Part shown: positions 1-7,040 of the stretch, one piece after another
How the letters are laid out: the number at the start of each line of letters is the position of its first letter
Numbering within the stretch: the stretch's first letter is position 1
Assembly: GCA_964392615.1 (NCBI GenBank)
Contig: CAYMRB010000427.1
Location: 1 to 8,678 of the forward strand
Reading direction: 5' to 3'
From: CAYMRB01 sp964392615
GTDB taxonomy: Bacteria; Planctomycetota; UBA8108
DNA length: 8,678 nt
The notes under the pieces: model-generated
The model's input: only the letters and a program-made list of their open reading frames with translations
The model's database searches: none
What the model was told of the DNA's origin: nothing
Made by a program: the position numbers and the translations under genes

Positions 1-2
1 CG

Positions 3-65
3 CCGATGTTCGCGGAATGGGTCGTCCGCCCGGCCCTCGAGCCGCAGTACGGCGAGAAGCCGTAA
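3..65 (+). CDS. C-terminal end of an unidentified protein (partial)
   Basis: An open frame enters from the left edge and stops at TAA 63-65. The visible tail reads PMFAEWVVRPALEPQYGEKP. Its mix of aromatic, hydrophobic and charged residues looks like a genuine protein end rather than random GC-rich translation, but 20 residues are too few to name a family. The next gene on the same strand starts about 400 bases later, so the two are probably transcribed separately. The body of the gene lies outside the window. Confidence 0.55.
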   Translation, partial: PMFAEWVVRPALEPQYGEKP

Positions 66-470
66 ACGCGGAGAGGCGCCGACAGCGCGAACGCACGCGC
101 TAGCGCTACTCGTCCCCCGCCTGTCCGCGCGCGTCCGCTCCTGAGATCGCGTGGCCGATGTCGACGAGGGAACTCGATTCGTCGCAGCTCACAAAGCGCC
201 CCCCTCCCCGTGCCAACGCCAACACGCCTTAGGCCGACTCCAACTCCTCCCAGCACGCCGTAGAGCCTCCGGGAATGCGGGATCGTCCCTCGACTCCGCC
301 CCGAGCCGTCCGGGGCCGCCGGGTAACCCGCCGAAATCGCTGAACACGCGCGCAGATCAGGGGCGGCAGACACTCCCGGGCGCCGAGGGAGCGGCACGGG
401 AATCCCGCGGCACCTTCCGGTCGACCAGCTACTTGTACCGGTCGTTCGCGTGATGTGCACGGGACTGACC
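66..470. other. Noncoding region upstream of the sigma-kinase operon
   Basis: This 405-base stretch has no convincing gene. The short open frames in it (roughly 151-453 plus and 229-483 minus) translate to Pro/Arg/Ser/Gly-rich sequence without domain-like patterns and overlap each other on opposite strands. It should carry the end of the upstream transcript and the promoter of the sigma factor gene, but I cannot point to a convincing -35/-10 pair. Visible small structures are a 10-base perfect palindrome (GCGCTAGCGC, 97-106), a near-palindrome CGGGTAACCCG at 320-330, and a direct repeat CCGGTCG at 417-423 and 438-444. The two copies of the repeat start 21 bases apart, about two helical turns, just before the first gene. 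None of these is assigned a function. Confidence 0.5.
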
Positions 471-1073
471 ATGGCTCCCCCACTTGAAGAGCTCGCCGAC
501 CGCGCCGCTCGCGGCGACGCGGAGGCCTTCGATCAGTTGATCCGCACCCAGCTCGGGCGCCTCGAGAAGCACGTCGAGCGGCGGCTCGGCCATCGCGTGC
601 GCGGTCTCATCGAGTGCGACGACGTGCTCCAGGAGACCGTGCTCAAGGCTTGCGGAGCCATCCAGAACTTCGTCTGGAACGGAGAGAAGGCGTTCTTTGG
701 GTGGCTCGCCCGGATCGCGGAACACGTCATCTGGAAGGCGAGCCAGAAGAAGTCCTCGCTCAAGCTCGCGGTCGAGGTCACGGAGGACGATCGCACCACG
801 CCGAGGACCCGCGCATCGCGCAAGGAAAGGACCAAACGGCTGGAGCGTGCCATCGCGGACCTCTCCGAAGACCACCGCCGCGTAATCCGAATGACGCGAC
901 TCGAGGGCTGTTCGATCGCGGAGGTCGCGGAAGCGATGGGGCGAACTCCCAACGCGATCAAGAAACTGCTCGGACGGGCCCTGAAGCAGCTGCGCAAGCG
1001 ATACGGAGAGACGACGGGAAGCCTGCTGATGGTCTCGCCGTTTCCGACGCGGGAGTCGATCGATGGCGAATGA
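471..1073 (+). CDS. ECF-type RNA polymerase sigma factor
   Basis: This is a 200-residue sigma-70 family protein of the extracytoplasmic-function type; it would direct RNA polymerase to a specific promoter set. Region sigma-2 spans about residues 15-90, with the core-binding motif CDDVLQETVLKA at 49-60 and the aromatic-rich stretch FFGWLARIAEHVIWKA at 75-90. A charged linker (about 91-120) leads to sigma-4 at 122-176, starting LERAIADLSEDHRRVIRM, with the helix-turn-helix SIAEVAEAMGRTPNAIKKLL at 148-167. Two earlier in-frame starts exist (GTG 450, ATG 453). I chose ATG 471 because GGGA lies six bases upstream and the conserved pattern PPLEELADRAARGD begins there. The stop overlaps the kinase start by 11 bases, so the two are translationally coupled. 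No anti-sigma gene is adjacent; the kinase is the likely regulator (inference). The start is less certain than the family. Confidence 0.92.
   Translation: MAPPLEELADRAARGDAEAFDQLIRTQLGRLEKHVERRLGHRVRGLIECDDVLQETVLKACGAIQNFVWNGEKAFFGWLARIAEHVIWKASQKKSSLKLAVEVTEDDRTTPRTRASRKERTKRLERAIADLSEDHRRVIRMTRLEGCSIAEVAEAMGRTPNAIKKLLGRALKQLRKRYGETTGSLLMVSPFPTRESIDGE
1051..1055 (+). promoter_or_regulatory. Ribosome binding site of the kinase gene
   Basis: GGGAG lies seven bases before ATG 1063, inside the last codons of the sigma factor gene. It fixes the kinase start and the 11-base overlap with the sigma gene. Confidence 0.75.
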
Positions 1074-4062
1074 GCCTGGTCGTGACGAACCGGTAGTCGG
1101 ACGGCGATCTCCGGAGGCTGCCATCGAGGAGGCGGTCGCTCTTTGGGTCGACCGCCTCAACCGTGGCGAAGAGCTCGACGAGTTGGAAGTGCTCGCACGT
1201 CACCCCGGTATCGGTCACGAGGTTCTCGATCGACTGCAGAGCTTCGTCGGCCTCGTGCCGGAAGCCGTCCACCGACCGGTCAAACGCCTCGGCGACTTCC
1301 GCCTTGTCCGCGAGCTGGGGCGCGGCGGGATGGGAGTCGTCTACGAGGCGCACCAGGAGTCGATGGACCGCACGGTCGCCCTGAAGATCCTGCCAGCCGG
1401 CGTGGCGGCCGATCGCGCGGCCTTCCTGCGCTTCCTGCGCGAGGCGCAGACGGCGGGAAAGCTCCGCCACCCGGCAATCGTCGGCGTGTACTCGCTCGGC
1501 GTCGAAGCCGAGACGCCCTACTACGCCATGGAGCACGTCGAGGGCGAGACGCTCGGGTGCATCATCGAGCAGCGTCGCCGCGGCGAGTCGCCTCAGGCCG
1601 AGCTGTTCTTTCCGCCCGGCCGGAGTCAGACAGACTACCTCGCCGTCGCCCGGGCGTTCGCCGAGGTCGCCGAAGGGCTTCACCACGCGCACCGCGTAGG
1701 CGTGACCCACCGCGACGTCAAGCCGTCGAACCTCATGCTCGACGCGGAAGACCGCCTGCGCATCGTCGACTTCGGACTCGCGTACTTCGAAGGCATGACC
1801 AAGCTGACGTTGACCGGCGAGATCGTCGGCACGCCCCTCTACATGAGCCCGGAGCAAGCTCGGCGTGAGTCGATCTCCGTCGACCACCGCGCGGACATCT
1901 ACTCGCTCGGCGCGACGCTCTACGAAGTGCTGACGCTGCACGCGCCGTTCGAGGGGGCGGACCGCCACGACATCTTGCGGCAGATCGTCGAAGGCGACCT
2001 GACGTCGTTGCGCGCGCGAGCCCCTCTGGTGCCGGTGGACCTCGAGACGATCGTGCTCCAGAGCATGCGCCGGGACCCGTGCTCTCGCTACAGCACCGCG
2101 CAGGCGATGGCGCAGGATCTACTCCGCTTCGTCCGGGGGGAGCCGATCGAGGCGCGGCCGGAGAGCGCCTGGATCCGAAGAGCGCGCCGCCTGAAACGGC
2201 AGCGTGTCAAGATCATCGTCGGGCTCACGTTCGTCGCGGCGATGGTCGCGCTGATCTGGCTGATCGCGGCGCGATCAAGAGCAGAGCGTGACCGCGAGCT
2301 GGCCCTCTACCCGGGGCGGATCCGCGCAGCCGTCGGTAACCTCGATTCCGGGAGCTGGATCCTCCACGCGGCTTCTCGCCCGTTGGACACCCCGGGAATC
2401 GACTTTCAGGTCTTCGAGGCCGACGATTTTCGCGACGTGGTCGAGATCGGCGGCAGCGACGTCGTCACCGAGGCGATGGAGGATCTCCAGGAGCTCTCAC
2501 TGCGCGTCCCGGAGCAGCCCGAGGCGTACTACCATCTCGCGCGTGGACTGATCGCGGTCGGGCGCAGCGACGACGCGGTCCAGCAGCTCGAACGAGCTCT
2601 GGCGGCCGACTCAACCTTCGTTCCCGCTGCGGCTCTTCACGCCGAGGTGACGCGTCGAAAGGACTACGACGCGGCGAGGCTCGCCGGTGGCTGGATCGAG
2701 CCTTGGCGGACTGCCCAGCGATTGGCCTGGCAGCGCGATCCGGAAGGCAAGGAGAAGGCCGAGACGGCCGTGAGCGAGCTGATCGCGAGGTTCGAGACCG
2801 ACGAGCCTCCGTACACCGGCTTCCTGACCGAATGCTATCTGCTTCGTGCCAAGATCCGCCTCGAACTCCGAAACTACGATCTCGCCGCGGAGGATTGCGT
2901 CTTCGCTCGCGCCCTTCACCCGAAGGGTCCGGCGTCGGAGCTCCTGCTCGGGCGGATCTACCTCGCCTCCGGAAGGCCGGACGCCGCTCGCGAGGCCTTC
3001 GATCGCCTCCGCGCGCGTTCCGAGCACGACGTCGTGCCCTTCTGGGTCGTGTCCGTATACCTCTCGACGCCGCGGAGCAACGTCCTCGAGGCGTTCCACT
3101 GGGCGCGACTCGTCCGCGATCGTGCGCTGCAGGCTCGACTCGCCGCCTATCTCTGCTTGCGGCTGGGGCGCTGGAACGACGCGGTCTACGCGAGCGAGGA
3201 AGCGGTCCAGGCCGATCCGAACGGACTCGTGCCGCGGCAGCTTCTGACCGCTGCGCTGGTCAAGAAGCTATTCGTCGCAGGAGATTCCGGTGTCGCCGAG
3301 GACCTGGCGCAGGCCTGCCGGAGCGCGATCGATCTCGACCCGGAGAGTCGGCGGTCGCGCTACCTCCTCAGAGCTGCGCGAGAAGTGCTGCGAGGCCACC
3401 CCTCCGATGAGGTTGCCAAGTCGGCGATCGAGATGCTGGAGTCGACCGCGACAGGGATCGGATTGCACCTGCCGAGCGATAGCGCACGGGTTCTGGTCGA
3501 CGACTTCTCGGACGGGCGATTCGACGACGGCCGACCGTTTGACTGGCGAGTCATCAGCGAGTGTTGTCCCGCAGAATTGCGAGTGACGTCCGATGGGCTC
3601 CGCTTCGCGAAGGCACCAAAACCGGGTGTCCGAAACGGTTGGATCGTCACCGATGAGGTGTTCTCCGGCGAGCAGACCCTCCGCGCCACGGCGGACGTCG
3701 GCGCGGAGGAGGTATCCGCCAGCCTTCACGTCGATCTAGGTACGGTCTCACTGTACTTCGGTGGCGTGTCCCGACGCGACGACGAGGACCGGTGCTATCT
3801 CGGACGATTCGAGTACGGCAGGGTCACAGAGCACCGAGAGATCGAGGTCGACTGGCTGGTCGAATCCGACGTGGAGATCGAGATGCGCAGCGTCGGAGAG
3901 TCTGTCGAGCTGCGGGTCTGGCCAACCGGCGACCCTCGCCCCGATGGCTCGACTCTCGCACTCGAAGATGCCGGACACCGACTGGGTTCGATCGGACTGT
4001 CGAGCCACTCGCGATCGGCTGTCATCCGGCGAGTCGAGCTGCATCGCCATCGCGAGCAGTGA
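1063..4062 (+). CDS. Transmembrane serine/threonine protein kinase with TPR-like region and C-terminal beta-rich domain
   Basis: The 999-residue protein starts with an acidic helical region (about 15-65) of a kind often seen before such kinases. The kinase domain (about 77-358) looks active: glycine loop GRGGMG 86-91, ATP lysine K108 in VALK, helix-C E127, HRD 216-218, K220 and N223, DFG 236-238, GTPLYMSPE 256-264, D278 and R342. A basic stretch precedes one membrane helix at about 383-403, so the kinase domain is cytoplasmic and the remaining ~590 residues are outside. Residues about 480-770 form helical pairs of tetratricopeptide type, for example EAYYHLARGLIAVGRSDDAV and ELLLGRIYLASGRPDAAREA. 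Residues about 808-995 are beta-rich, beginning VLVDDFSDG, and resemble concanavalin-like/LamG folds; that resemblance is inference. It overlaps and follows the sigma gene, which is its probable substrate. Family certain, ligand and substrate unknown. Confidence 0.93.
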   Translation: MANEPGRDEPVVGRRSPEAAIEEAVALWVDRLNRGEELDELEVLARHPGIGHEVLDRLQSFVGLVPEAVHRPVKRLGDFRLVRELGRGGMGVVYEAHQESMDRTVALKILPAGVAADRAAFLRFLREAQTAGKLRHPAIVGVYSLGVEAETPYYAMEHVEGETLGCIIEQRRRGESPQAELFFPPGRSQTDYLAVARAFAEVAEGLHHAHRVGVTHRDVKPSNLMLDAEDRLRIVDFGLAYFEGMTKLTLTGEIVGTPLYMSPEQARRESISVDHRADIYSLGATLYEVLTLHAPFEGADRHDILRQIVEGDLTSLRARAPLVPVDLETIVLQSMRRDPCSRYSTAQAMAQDLLRFVRGEPIEARPESAWIRRARRLKRQRVKIIVGLTFVAAMVALIWLIAARSRAERDRELALYPGRIRAAVGNLDSGSWILHAASRPLDTPGIDFQVFEADDFRDVVEIGGSDVVTEAMEDLQELSLRVPEQPEAYYHLARGLIAVGRSDDAVQQLERALAADSTFVPAAALHAEVTRRKDYDAARLAGGWIEPWRTAQRLAWQRDPEGKEKAETAVSELIARFETDEPPYTGFLTECYLLRAKIRLELRNYDLAAEDCVFARALHPKGPASELLLGRIYLASGRPDAAREAFDRLRARSEHDVVPFWVVSVYLSTPRSNVLEAFHWARLVRDRALQARLAAYLCLRLGRWNDAVYASEEAVQADPNGLVPRQLLTAALVKKLFVAGDSGVAEDLAQACRSAIDLDPESRRSRYLLRAAREVLRGHPSDEVAKSAIEMLESTATGIGLHLPSDSARVLVDDFSDGRFDDGRPFDWRVISECCPAELRVTSDGLRFAKAPKPGVRNGWIVTDEVFSGEQTLRATADVGAEEVSASLHVDLGTVSLYFGGVSRRDDEDRCYLGRFEYGRVTEHREIEVDWLVESDVEIEMRSVGESVELRVWPTGDPRPDGSTLALEDAGHRLGSIGLSSHSRSAVIRRVELHRHREQ

Positions 4063-4373
4063 GGCCGGGAGAGGACGACCTCCCGTCGACGGCTACTCTT
4101 CGATCGACACCAGGAGCACGGTTCGCAGCAGCGGCGGGATTTCGCTCGAGAATCACCTCAAGAGAGATCGGTCCCCGTCGTCCCGAACGGGGGGCGCCGA
4201 GACGACGGGAAACCGAGTTGGGTTCGAGCTGTCTGCTCACAGAACGGATGGGTCGCACCCGGGGCTACGGCGTTTTTCTCTCTCCTCGTTCGCTCGCGTG
4301 TCTCGCCATCCACAGCCTCGATCCACGAACTCTCCAAGTTGTCGTAGCCAACGATCACGCACGCATCCCGATC
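4063..4373. other. Intergenic region between convergent genes
   Basis: No credible gene lies in these 311 bases between the kinase stop and the ankyrin/propeller stop. Long open frames crossing it on both strands are antisense shadows. It should contain the termination signals of both convergent units. The clearest structure is the inverted repeat at 4174-4209, listed separately. A T-rich stretch (GTTTTTCTCTCTCC, about 4272-4285) on the plus strand follows only a weak three-base-pair hairpin, so I do not call a terminator there. Confidence 0.5.
4174..4209. terminator. Inverted repeat between convergent genes, possible bidirectional terminator
   Basis: CCCGTCGTC (4174-4182) is perfectly complementary to GACGACGGG (4201-4209), giving a nine-base-pair GC-rich stem with an 18-base loop. 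An alternative six-pair stem, CCCCGT 4173-4178 with ACGGGG 4187-4192, would exclude it. Its place between two converging genes suits a shared terminator, but no T tract follows on either strand, so it is not a classic intrinsic terminator. Confidence 0.35.
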
Positions 4374-5828
4374 CTACTTCGGGGTCGCTTCCATATGGGG
4401 ATAGCGGTAGTCGGCGCCGTCCTTTGTCGACACCTTCACGGTCGTCCCGTCTTCCAACGTGTAGAGATAGAGCGACGGGCTCGCTTGGTACACGATCGCC
4501 TTCTCGTCCTGGCTCCACCGCGGATACGCGAACCAGCGGTTCGCGCCCTCCTCGTTGGCGAAGGGCTTCGCGTTGGTGATCGAGGGCGTTTTCGCATCGA
4601 AGTCGGCGATGTAGAGCGTGCGTCCCGTGTTCTTGTACCGGAACCCCCTCTGGAACTCGAAGCAGACCTTCGTCTCGCTCGGCGAGATGCTGACACGATC
4701 GAGTATTCCCTTCTTCGCCATCTCGCAGTCGATGCGTTCGAAACGGGGTTTGCCGCCGGGATCAGGCGTCATCAAGAAATAGCCGTAGCCGTGCTTCGGG
4801 TGGGAGCATTGTACGAGAATGCGGCCGTCGATGAGGCACGTGTACGCCCAGGTGTGGTAGCTCTTGTCCGTCAGCGCGACCTCCTGGCCGGGCTTGTTGC
4901 CCACCTTGCTCGCCATCACCTGGAAGCTGACCCTCTCCGGGTGCTTCCGGTTCCATATCGGCGTATTGGTGCCGTCGCGCGTCCAGGTCTGGTTGAAGTC
5001 CGTGTGGGTGCCGTCGCTCAGTGGGTGCAGGCCCGTACCGTCGACGTGGATCACGTGGATCGCGGTCTTCCAGTTCGTGACGACCGGATCGTTCTTCAGC
5101 CTGCGGAAGAACACGAGCATGTCACCGGTCTTCGACCAGGACGGCTTGAAGTCCTGGTGTCCCGACGTCAGCGGCTTGCCGTCGAGTGTGCCATACTCGT
5201 TGACGTGGATTTCGCCGTTACGGAAATACGACCCCCGATACACCGTGCCTTTCGCTTCTGACTTACCGCTCTTGCCACCCTTCTTCGCCAGCAGAGCCGC
5301 AATCTTGGGACGCGTGGCCTCGACCTTCTTCACGTCCAGCTCCAAGCCGATGGCTTGCGCGAGGCCGCCGTAGAACCGGCCCAGATCCTCACTCCAAGCT
5401 CCTGCAACCGTGTCGAGCGGCGTCTCCGATCGCTGGTTGCGCGCGTTGATGTCCGCGCCCTTCTTCAGCAGCAGCCTCACCGTGTCCATGTGGCAGAGAA
5501 AGGCCGCGGCGTGCAGCGCGGTCGATCCGTCCTGGCCCTTCGCAGCCTTGAGGTCGGCTCCCTTCTCGATGAGCAACTCGGCCGCACCGGCTTGGCCGTG
5601 GAGAGCTGCGACGAAGAGCGCGGTCACGCCGCCTTCGCCCTTGGCGTCGACCTTCGCCCCAGAGGCCAGGAGCCGCTTCATTCCCTTATTGTCTCCGTCC
5701 TTCGCGGCGGAGATCAGGGCGCCGACGAGATCGCCGGTCTCGGGCTTGTCGCCAGCCGGTATCGGCTGTGAGCGGGCCGATGTCGCCAGTAGAGCGACCG
5801 CGAGAGTCGAACAGATGCAGGTTCTCAT
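4374..5828 (-). CDS. Secreted ankyrin-repeat / TolB-like beta-propeller protein
   Basis: This is a 484-residue protein with a signal peptide at about 1-20 (hydrophobic core LAVALLATSA, likely cleavage near ARSQ). Ankyrin repeats occupy about 34-142, with the signatures GVTALFVAALHGQAGAAELL, GADLKAAKGQDGSTALHAAA and LLLKKGADINARNQRSETPL. A lysine-rich linker near 181-194 (KKGGKSGKSEAK) leads to a C-terminal half (about 197-484) with TolB/PD40-type blade motifs: HQDFKPSWSKTGDMLVFF, DFNQTWTRDG, VSISPSETKVCFEF and YPRWSQDEKAIVY. Ankyrin repeats bind proteins; propellers of this type bind proteins or sugars or, in some polysaccharide lyases, act as enzymes. I see no assigned catalytic site. GGAG seven bases upstream of the ATG supports the start. 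It lies 36 bases after the reductase gene on the same strand, so the two are probably one operon. Function unknown; domains confident. Confidence 0.88.
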   Translation of the reverse strand: MRTCICSTLAVALLATSARSQPIPAGDKPETGDLVGALISAAKDGDNKGMKRLLASGAKVDAKGEGGVTALFVAALHGQAGAAELLIEKGADLKAAKGQDGSTALHAAAFLCHMDTVRLLLKKGADINARNQRSETPLDTVAGAWSEDLGRFYGGLAQAIGLELDVKKVEATRPKIAALLAKKGGKSGKSEAKGTVYRGSYFRNGEIHVNEYGTLDGKPLTSGHQDFKPSWSKTGDMLVFFRRLKNDPVVTNWKTAIHVIHVDGTGLHPLSDGTHTDFNQTWTRDGTNTPIWNRKHPERVSFQVMASKVGNKPGQEVALTDKSYHTWAYTCLIDGRILVQCSHPKHGYGYFLMTPDPGGKPRFERIDCEMAKKGILDRVSISPSETKVCFEFQRGFRYKNTGRTLYIADFDAKTPSITNAKPFANEEGANRWFAYPRWSQDEKAIVYQASPSLYLYTLEDGTTVKVSTKDGADYRYPHMEATPK

Positions 5829-5835
5829 TTCAGGT

Positions 5836-5839
5836 CTCC
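5836..5839 (-). promoter_or_regulatory. Ribosome binding site of the ankyrin/propeller gene
   Basis: On the minus strand GGAG sits seven bases before ATG 5828, inside the 36-base gap after the reductase stop. It supports the chosen start and independent ribosome loading within a shared transcript. Confidence 0.65.
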
Positions 5840-5864
5840 GTCATTCTCGGTTTGGAAAACCCCG

Positions 5865-6935
5865 TCATTCCACAGGCATCTTCTGGACGTTTTCGTCGCT
5901 GAGGACGGCGCTACCCACACCCGCGAGAAGGCCGCGATCCTCGTTGGTGTACGTCGTGTCGCCCGCGAAGGTCTTGACGTTGGCGTCGATCTCGTGCGGG
6001 AAACGCATCCCGATCGTGAGGAGGTGCACGCGTTCGTCCTGAAGTACATAGCGACACGCGGCACCGGGCAGTTTGGCGAGATCCTTGCGCCCGAACCCAC
6101 CGAGCATGCCGGCCCCCATGACCTTCATGGCGACGATGCCCATGCCCTCTTCATGGGCCTTGGCGAGGCAGGCGTTGCGCAGCTCCGTCGTCCGGGGCGA
6201 GAAGAGTCGGGAGTACCCGCGCGGCAGGTAACCGTAAGCCAGCATGCACAGGTCGAACTCGCCCGTGGAAATCAGCGCCAGTGCCTTGTCGAAGTAGTGA
6301 TGCGCGGAGAAACCGACGAAGCGCACCAAACCCTGATCGCGCGCCTTGACGAGCTCGCCGTGAACCTCCATCGACTGCTCTACGGTCATTTGCTCCACGC
6401 CCGGCGTACCGTGGATCAGTATGGCGTCGATGTAGTCCGACCCGAGCTCGCGCAGGTTCATCTTGACCTGCCGGATGGCCTCCCCCTTCTTCACCGTCTC
6501 GATGCGCCCGTCCGGCCTGGCCACGTTCCAGAAGTCCACCTTGGTGGTGATGAACACGTTGTCCCGGACGTCTTTCAGCGCGCGTCCGATGATCGCCTGA
6601 CTGTCGGCGTAGGTGTAGCTGATCGACGTGTCGAAGTAGCGGATCCCGCTGTCGTAGGCGTGGCGCACCACCTTGACGCGCTCCTCCGTCGACAGGTGGT
6701 TGCCCGACCTCTTCGGGAGGGCCGCGCCGCCGTAGCCGAGGATCGGCAGTTTCACGCGAGTCTTGCCCAGCACCCGCGCCGGAATGGCATCCGTGAACGT
6801 GATCTTCTTGTCCTCCGGAACGGATCCGTGCGCGCTGCTCGTGCTCAGCACAGCCGCCGCAGCCGCGGAGGCCGTCACCTGGGCGCCTCGTTTCATGAAC
6901 TCGCGCCGATCCAATTCACTATGCGTTTCGCGCAT
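5865..6935 (-). CDS. Tat-exported aldo/keto reductase
   Basis: This 356-residue protein belongs to the aldo/keto reductase superfamily, which reduces carbonyls with NAD(P)H in a TIM barrel. The N-terminus carries a twin-arginine signal, LDRREFMKRG (8-17), followed by an Ala-rich hydrophobic segment (about 20-35) and cleavage probably near SAHG. The barrel starts near 50 (ARVLGKTRVKLPILGYGGAA). The family tetrad is present: D102 in FDTS, Y107, K132 in ITTKV, and H175 in ILIHGTP. Later motifs are VRFVGFSAHH (204-213) and GMGIVAMKVMGAGML (264-278). The C-terminus ends soon after the barrel and lacks the Cys-rich ferredoxin-like tail of some relatives. Starting at the next Met (14) would lose the twin arginine, so I keep ATG 6935, although no strong ribosome site precedes it. 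It is probably co-transcribed with the ankyrin/propeller gene. Substrate unknown. Confidence 0.9.
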   Translation of the reverse strand: MRETHSELDRREFMKRGAQVTASAAAAAVLSTSSAHGSVPEDKKITFTDAIPARVLGKTRVKLPILGYGGAALPKRSGNHLSTEERVKVVRHAYDSGIRYFDTSISYTYADSQAIIGRALKDVRDNVFITTKVDFWNVARPDGRIETVKKGEAIRQVKMNLRELGSDYIDAILIHGTPGVEQMTVEQSMEVHGELVKARDQGLVRFVGFSAHHYFDKALALISTGEFDLCMLAYGYLPRGYSRLFSPRTTELRNACLAKAHEEGMGIVAMKVMGAGMLGGFGRKDLAKLPGAACRYVLQDERVHLLTIGMRFPHEIDANVKTFAGDTTYTNEDRGLLAGVGSAVLSDENVQKMPVE

Positions 6936-7009
6936 GCTGGCTACTCGCGTTTTCAGGGTCTCGGTTTGGCCGAAGGCGTCTCGTTCGTCTCGACATTCCG
7001 CGACGGAGT

Positions 7010-7040
7010 GGTTAGCGAGCCGATTCGGTGAGCGCTAACC
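7010..7040 (-). terminator. Hairpin at the HEAT gene stop codon
   Basis: GGTTAGCG (7010-7017) and CGCTAACC (7033-7040) form a perfect eight-base-pair stem around a 15-base loop that contains a smaller CCG/CGG pair. In the minus-strand transcript the stem begins inside the last sense codon and includes the TAG stop. It therefore sits exactly where transcription of the HEAT gene should end, about 75 bases before the reductase start. There is no T tract after it, so it may be a Rho-assisted or RNA-stabilising hairpin rather than an intrinsic terminator. Confidence 0.4.

Noticed and set aside
417..444. CCGGTCG repeated with 21-base periodicity before the sigma gene
   Set aside because: Helical spacing is suggestive of an operator, but there are only two short copies and no matching promoter elements.
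151..453. A 100-residue open frame before the sigma gene
   Set aside because: Low-complexity Pro/Arg/Ser/Gly translation, GTG start without a ribosome site, and overlapped by an equally poor frame on the other strand.
958..1968. A 336-residue open frame on the minus strand
   Set aside because: It is the antisense shadow of the kinase domain; the plus-strand product carries all kinase motifs.
4261..4290. A T-rich tract that could mark an intrinsic terminator for the kinase gene
   Set aside because: Only a three-base-pair stem precedes it, and it lies about 200 bases after the stop codon.
3792..5261. A 489-residue open frame on the plus strand
   Set aside because: It lies mostly antisense to the ankyrin/propeller gene and its start overlaps the kinase end. 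The translation is rich in Arg, Ala and Val without domain motifs, as expected for the opposite strand of GC-rich coding DNA.
6978..6992. Direct repeat GTCTCG-TTC-GTCTCG upstream of the reductase
   Set aside because: Two six-base copies in GC-rich DNA are not enough to claim a binding site.
5994..7031. A 345-residue open frame on the plus strand
   Set aside because: It is antisense to the aldo/keto reductase, which has a complete catalytic tetrad and Tat signal in its own frame.
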